DNA of 6,439 nt from DASWJQ01 sp964517315. GTDB lineage: Bacteria > Chloroflexota > Anaerolineae > Anaerolineales > E44-bin32. Numbering within the stretch: position 1 is the stretch's first letter; each line of letters starts with the position of its first letter. This document shows positions 5,410-6,439 of this stretch, in pieces. The stretch spans positions 1 through 6,439 of the forward strand of contig CAZFCJ010000160.1 in the NCBI GenBank assembly GCA_964517315.1, given 5' to 3'. The notes below the pieces were generated by a model. That model saw only the letters and a list, made by a program, of their open reading frames with translations, was not told the origin of the DNA and did not search any database. A program made the position numbers and the translations under genes.

Positions 5410-5438
5410 TTGTGACCCCCCATTTGGTCACGTATAAT
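5410..5438 (+). promoter_or_regulatory. Sigma70-type promoter of the tsaE-tsaB operon
   Basis: A perfect -10 hexamer TATAAT (5433-5438) lies 17 bp after TTGTGA (5410-5415), which matches 4 of 6 bases of the -35 consensus. The expected transcription start, about 7 nt after the -10, is near 5445, at or next to the GTG start codon of tsaE at 5446. No Shine-Dalgarno lies in between. The layout predicts a leaderless transcript. Confidence 0.7.
5412..5431. promoter_or_regulatory. Inverted repeat GTGACC-N8-GGTCAC within the tsaE promoter
   Basis: GTGACC (5412-5417) and GGTCAC (5426-5431) are exact reverse complements. They occupy the end of the -35 box and most of the spacer up to the -10 box. This is a natural site for a dimeric repressor and could also affect the divergent metallophosphoesterase gene. 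No regulator is encoded in the window, and the dyad may be coincidental. Confidence 0.45.
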
Positions 5439-5445
5439 CCGGCCG

Positions 5446-5943
5446 GTGCCTATTCTAGACGAACGCAGCCTCGAATTCCTAAGCCACAGTGCGGAACAAA
5501 CCCAGCGCCTTGGAGTGCGGCTGGGGGAGCTTCTCGAGCCGGAACATTTCTTGTGCCTGGCCGGAGATCTTGGGGCCGGCAAGACGACCTTGGCCCAGGG
5601 CATCGGTCGCGGTTGGGGCGCACTCGATCCGGTCACCAGTCCCACCTTCGTCCTGATCAACGAGTATCGCAGGGCGGATGACCAGGTGCTGTACCATATC
5701 GATGCCTTTCGTCTTTCGGGCCCGGAGGAGGCGGAGGGGCTGGGCTTGGAGGATCTGTTCGATGACCAGGGACCGGTGATCATCGAATGGCCGGAGAGAA
5801 TCGAGCCGCTGCTGCCCGAGGCGCGGCTGTGGATTCAGCTGAGCTGGGAGGATGAATCGCGGCGCCATTTACAGATTACGGCCCAGGGCCCAGGGTATGA
5901 GGGCCTGCTGCGGGCTTTTCGCAAAGCGGCTTTCGGAGGCTGA
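5446..5943 (+). CDS. tsaE: tRNA t6A37 threonylcarbamoyladenosine biosynthesis ATPase TsaE
   Basis: This 165-residue P-loop protein is the ATPase that, with TsaB and TsaD, transfers the threonylcarbamoyl group to A37 of ANN-decoding tRNAs in the cytoplasm. Visible family motifs are the N-terminal FLSHSAEQTQRLG (11-23), Walker A GDLGAGKTT (40-48), the conserved SPTF loop in VTSPTFVLINEY (63-74), LYHIDAFRL (82-90) with the characteristic His-x-Asp, and VIIEWPER (111-118). Length is normal for the family. The start is GTG at 5446. It has no Shine-Dalgarno, but a strong promoter ends 7 nt upstream, so translation is probably from a leaderless mRNA. Starting further downstream would remove the conserved N-terminal block. 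The stop overlaps or abuts the tsaB start, pointing to coupled translation of two partners of one complex. Confidence 0.94.
   Translation: MPILDERSLEFLSHSAEQTQRLGVRLGELLEPEHFLCLAGDLGAGKTTLAQGIGRGWGALDPVTSPTFVLINEYRRADDQVLYHIDAFRLSGPEEAEGLGLEDLFDDQGPVIIEWPERIEPLLPEARLWIQLSWEDESRRHLQITAQGPGYEGLLRAFRKAAFGG
5935..5939 (+). promoter_or_regulatory. Shine-Dalgarno GGAGG for tsaB
   Basis: GGAGG sits in the last codons of tsaE. It is 6 nt from the ATG at 5946 and only 3 nt from the ATG at 5943. The better spacing selects the second of the two adjacent ATG codons. Confidence 0.65.
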
Positions 5944-5945
5944 TG

Positions 5946-6439
5946 ATGTTCCTGGCCATCGACACGGCGACCGCGGTCGTGGGTCTCAGCCTGGACGATG
6001 GTCACGAGGTGCTCACCGAGCGAATCTTCCGCACCAGGCGCCACCACACAGCCGAGCTGGCGCCAGAGGTCGCGCTTGTGCTGCGCAGCGCCGGCATCGG
6101 ACCCGCCGACCTGACCGGACTGGCCGTCGCCCAGGGGCCGGGCTCCTACACGGGTCTTCGGATCGGGATGGCCCTGGCCAAAGGGCTGGCGCTGGCGCAC
6201 GGGCTGCCGCTGGTCGGCGTCCCGACCCTCGATGTGGTCGCTCGGGCCCAACCTCAACGGGAGGAACCGCTGCTGGCGGTGTTGCGCGCGGGCCGGGGCC
6301 GGGTGGCCGCCGTGTGGTACAAATGGGGCCCGCGAGGCTGGCAGGCGGAGGGCCCGCCGGAATCGCGCTCCTGGGACGAGGTGCTTGAGCGTCTGCAGGA
6401 CCCCACGTACGTGTGCGGCGAGATCGGAGAAGCCGCAGA
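5946..6439 (+). CDS. tsaB: tRNA t6A37 biosynthesis protein TsaB, 3' end cut by the window
   Basis: About 164 codons are present with no stop before the window ends. TsaB is the non-catalytic, ASKHA-fold partner that dimerises with TsaD and recruits TsaE in t6A37 formation. The start reads MFLAIDTATAVVGLSL, the typical first strand of the family. RRHHTAELAP follows at about 32-41, then the diagnostic GPGSYTGLRIG at about 66-76, AKGLALAHGLPLVGVPTLD (79-97) and a variable region. Two ATG codons stand side by side at 5943 and 5946. The first overlaps the tsaE stop by one base; the second has the better distance to GGAGG. Only the N-terminal part of the protein is covered, since full-length TsaB is usually a little over 200 residues. 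Genes such as rimI or tsaD often follow, but that is outside the window. Confidence 0.92.
   Translation, partial: MFLAIDTATAVVGLSLDDGHEVLTERIFRTRRHHTAELAPEVALVLRSAGIGPADLTGLAVAQGPGSYTGLRIGMALAKGLALAHGLPLVGVPTLDVVARAQPQREEPLLAVLRAGRGRVAAVWYKWGPRGWQAEGPPESRSWDEVLERLQDPTYVCGEIGEAA

Noticed and set aside
5411..5431. CRP/FNR-like site in TGTGA...TCAC of the tsaE promoter
   Set aside because: A CRP site has TGTGA and TCACA separated by 6 nt; here the separation is 12 nt. It is kept only as an unassigned dyad.
5370..5783. 138-residue N-terminal extension of the metallophosphoesterase
   Set aside because: It overlaps tsaE and its promoter on the other strand, and the family begins at MKILIISDIH. 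The intermediate ATG at 5423 has the same problem.
5852..6388. Plus-strand open frame of 178 codons at the right end
   Set aside because: It is a +1-type shadow of tsaE/tsaB. The frame starting at 5946 gives clear TsaB motifs, including GPGSYTGLRIG.

Overview
The window is GC-rich, densely coding bacterial DNA, apparently from a draft or metagenome assembly because it carries a run of exactly 100 N. An FMN riboswitch placed in front of an NMT1/THI5-type ABC transporter is an arrangement I associate with the RibXY riboflavin uptake systems of Chloroflexota. The lipoprotein signals, the intergenic palindromes and the GC level fit an Anaerolineae-like member of that phylum. This placement is an inference with moderate confidence; no rRNA or other phylogenetic marker is present.

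Left part (1-2830, + strand): the window opens inside an FMN riboswitch whose 5' end is cut off. A strong intrinsic terminator (116-147) and a second perfect hairpin (174-198) follow. Three co-directional genes come next: an ABC permease (ribX-like, 216-1031), a lipoprotein substrate-binding protein (ribY-like, 1077-2060) and an ATPase (2066-2830). Together they form a complete importer. The riboswitch predicts that it brings in riboflavin or a close flavin and is switched off when FMN is plentiful.

Middle (2831-3601): about 770 bases with no supportable gene. They hold two diverged copies of a direct repeat of about 63 nt, a palindrome at 3083-3102, the 100-N gap (3116-3215), a 55-nt element with perfect 12-bp inverted ends (3303-3357), and a hairpin with a 14-bp stem (3528-3560). 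The rib operon and the minus-strand genes converge on this zone.

Right-centre (3602-5369, - strand): a DUF4349-type membrane-anchored lipoprotein lies downstream of a calcineurin-like metallophosphoesterase, 70 nt apart and possibly co-transcribed.

Right end (5370-6439): a short divergent intergenic region contains a near-consensus sigma70-type promoter reading right. A perfect dyad fills most of its spacer, and its predicted start site falls on the GTG of tsaE, which suggests a leaderless mRNA. tsaE overlaps or abuts tsaB, which runs off the window. These two encode parts of the TsaBDE machinery that makes the essential tRNA modification t6A37.

No new defence, mobile or enzymatic system is evident. 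The most notable points are the regulatory architecture of the flavin transporter, the tsaE promoter/dyad, and the repeat-rich zone around the assembly gap.
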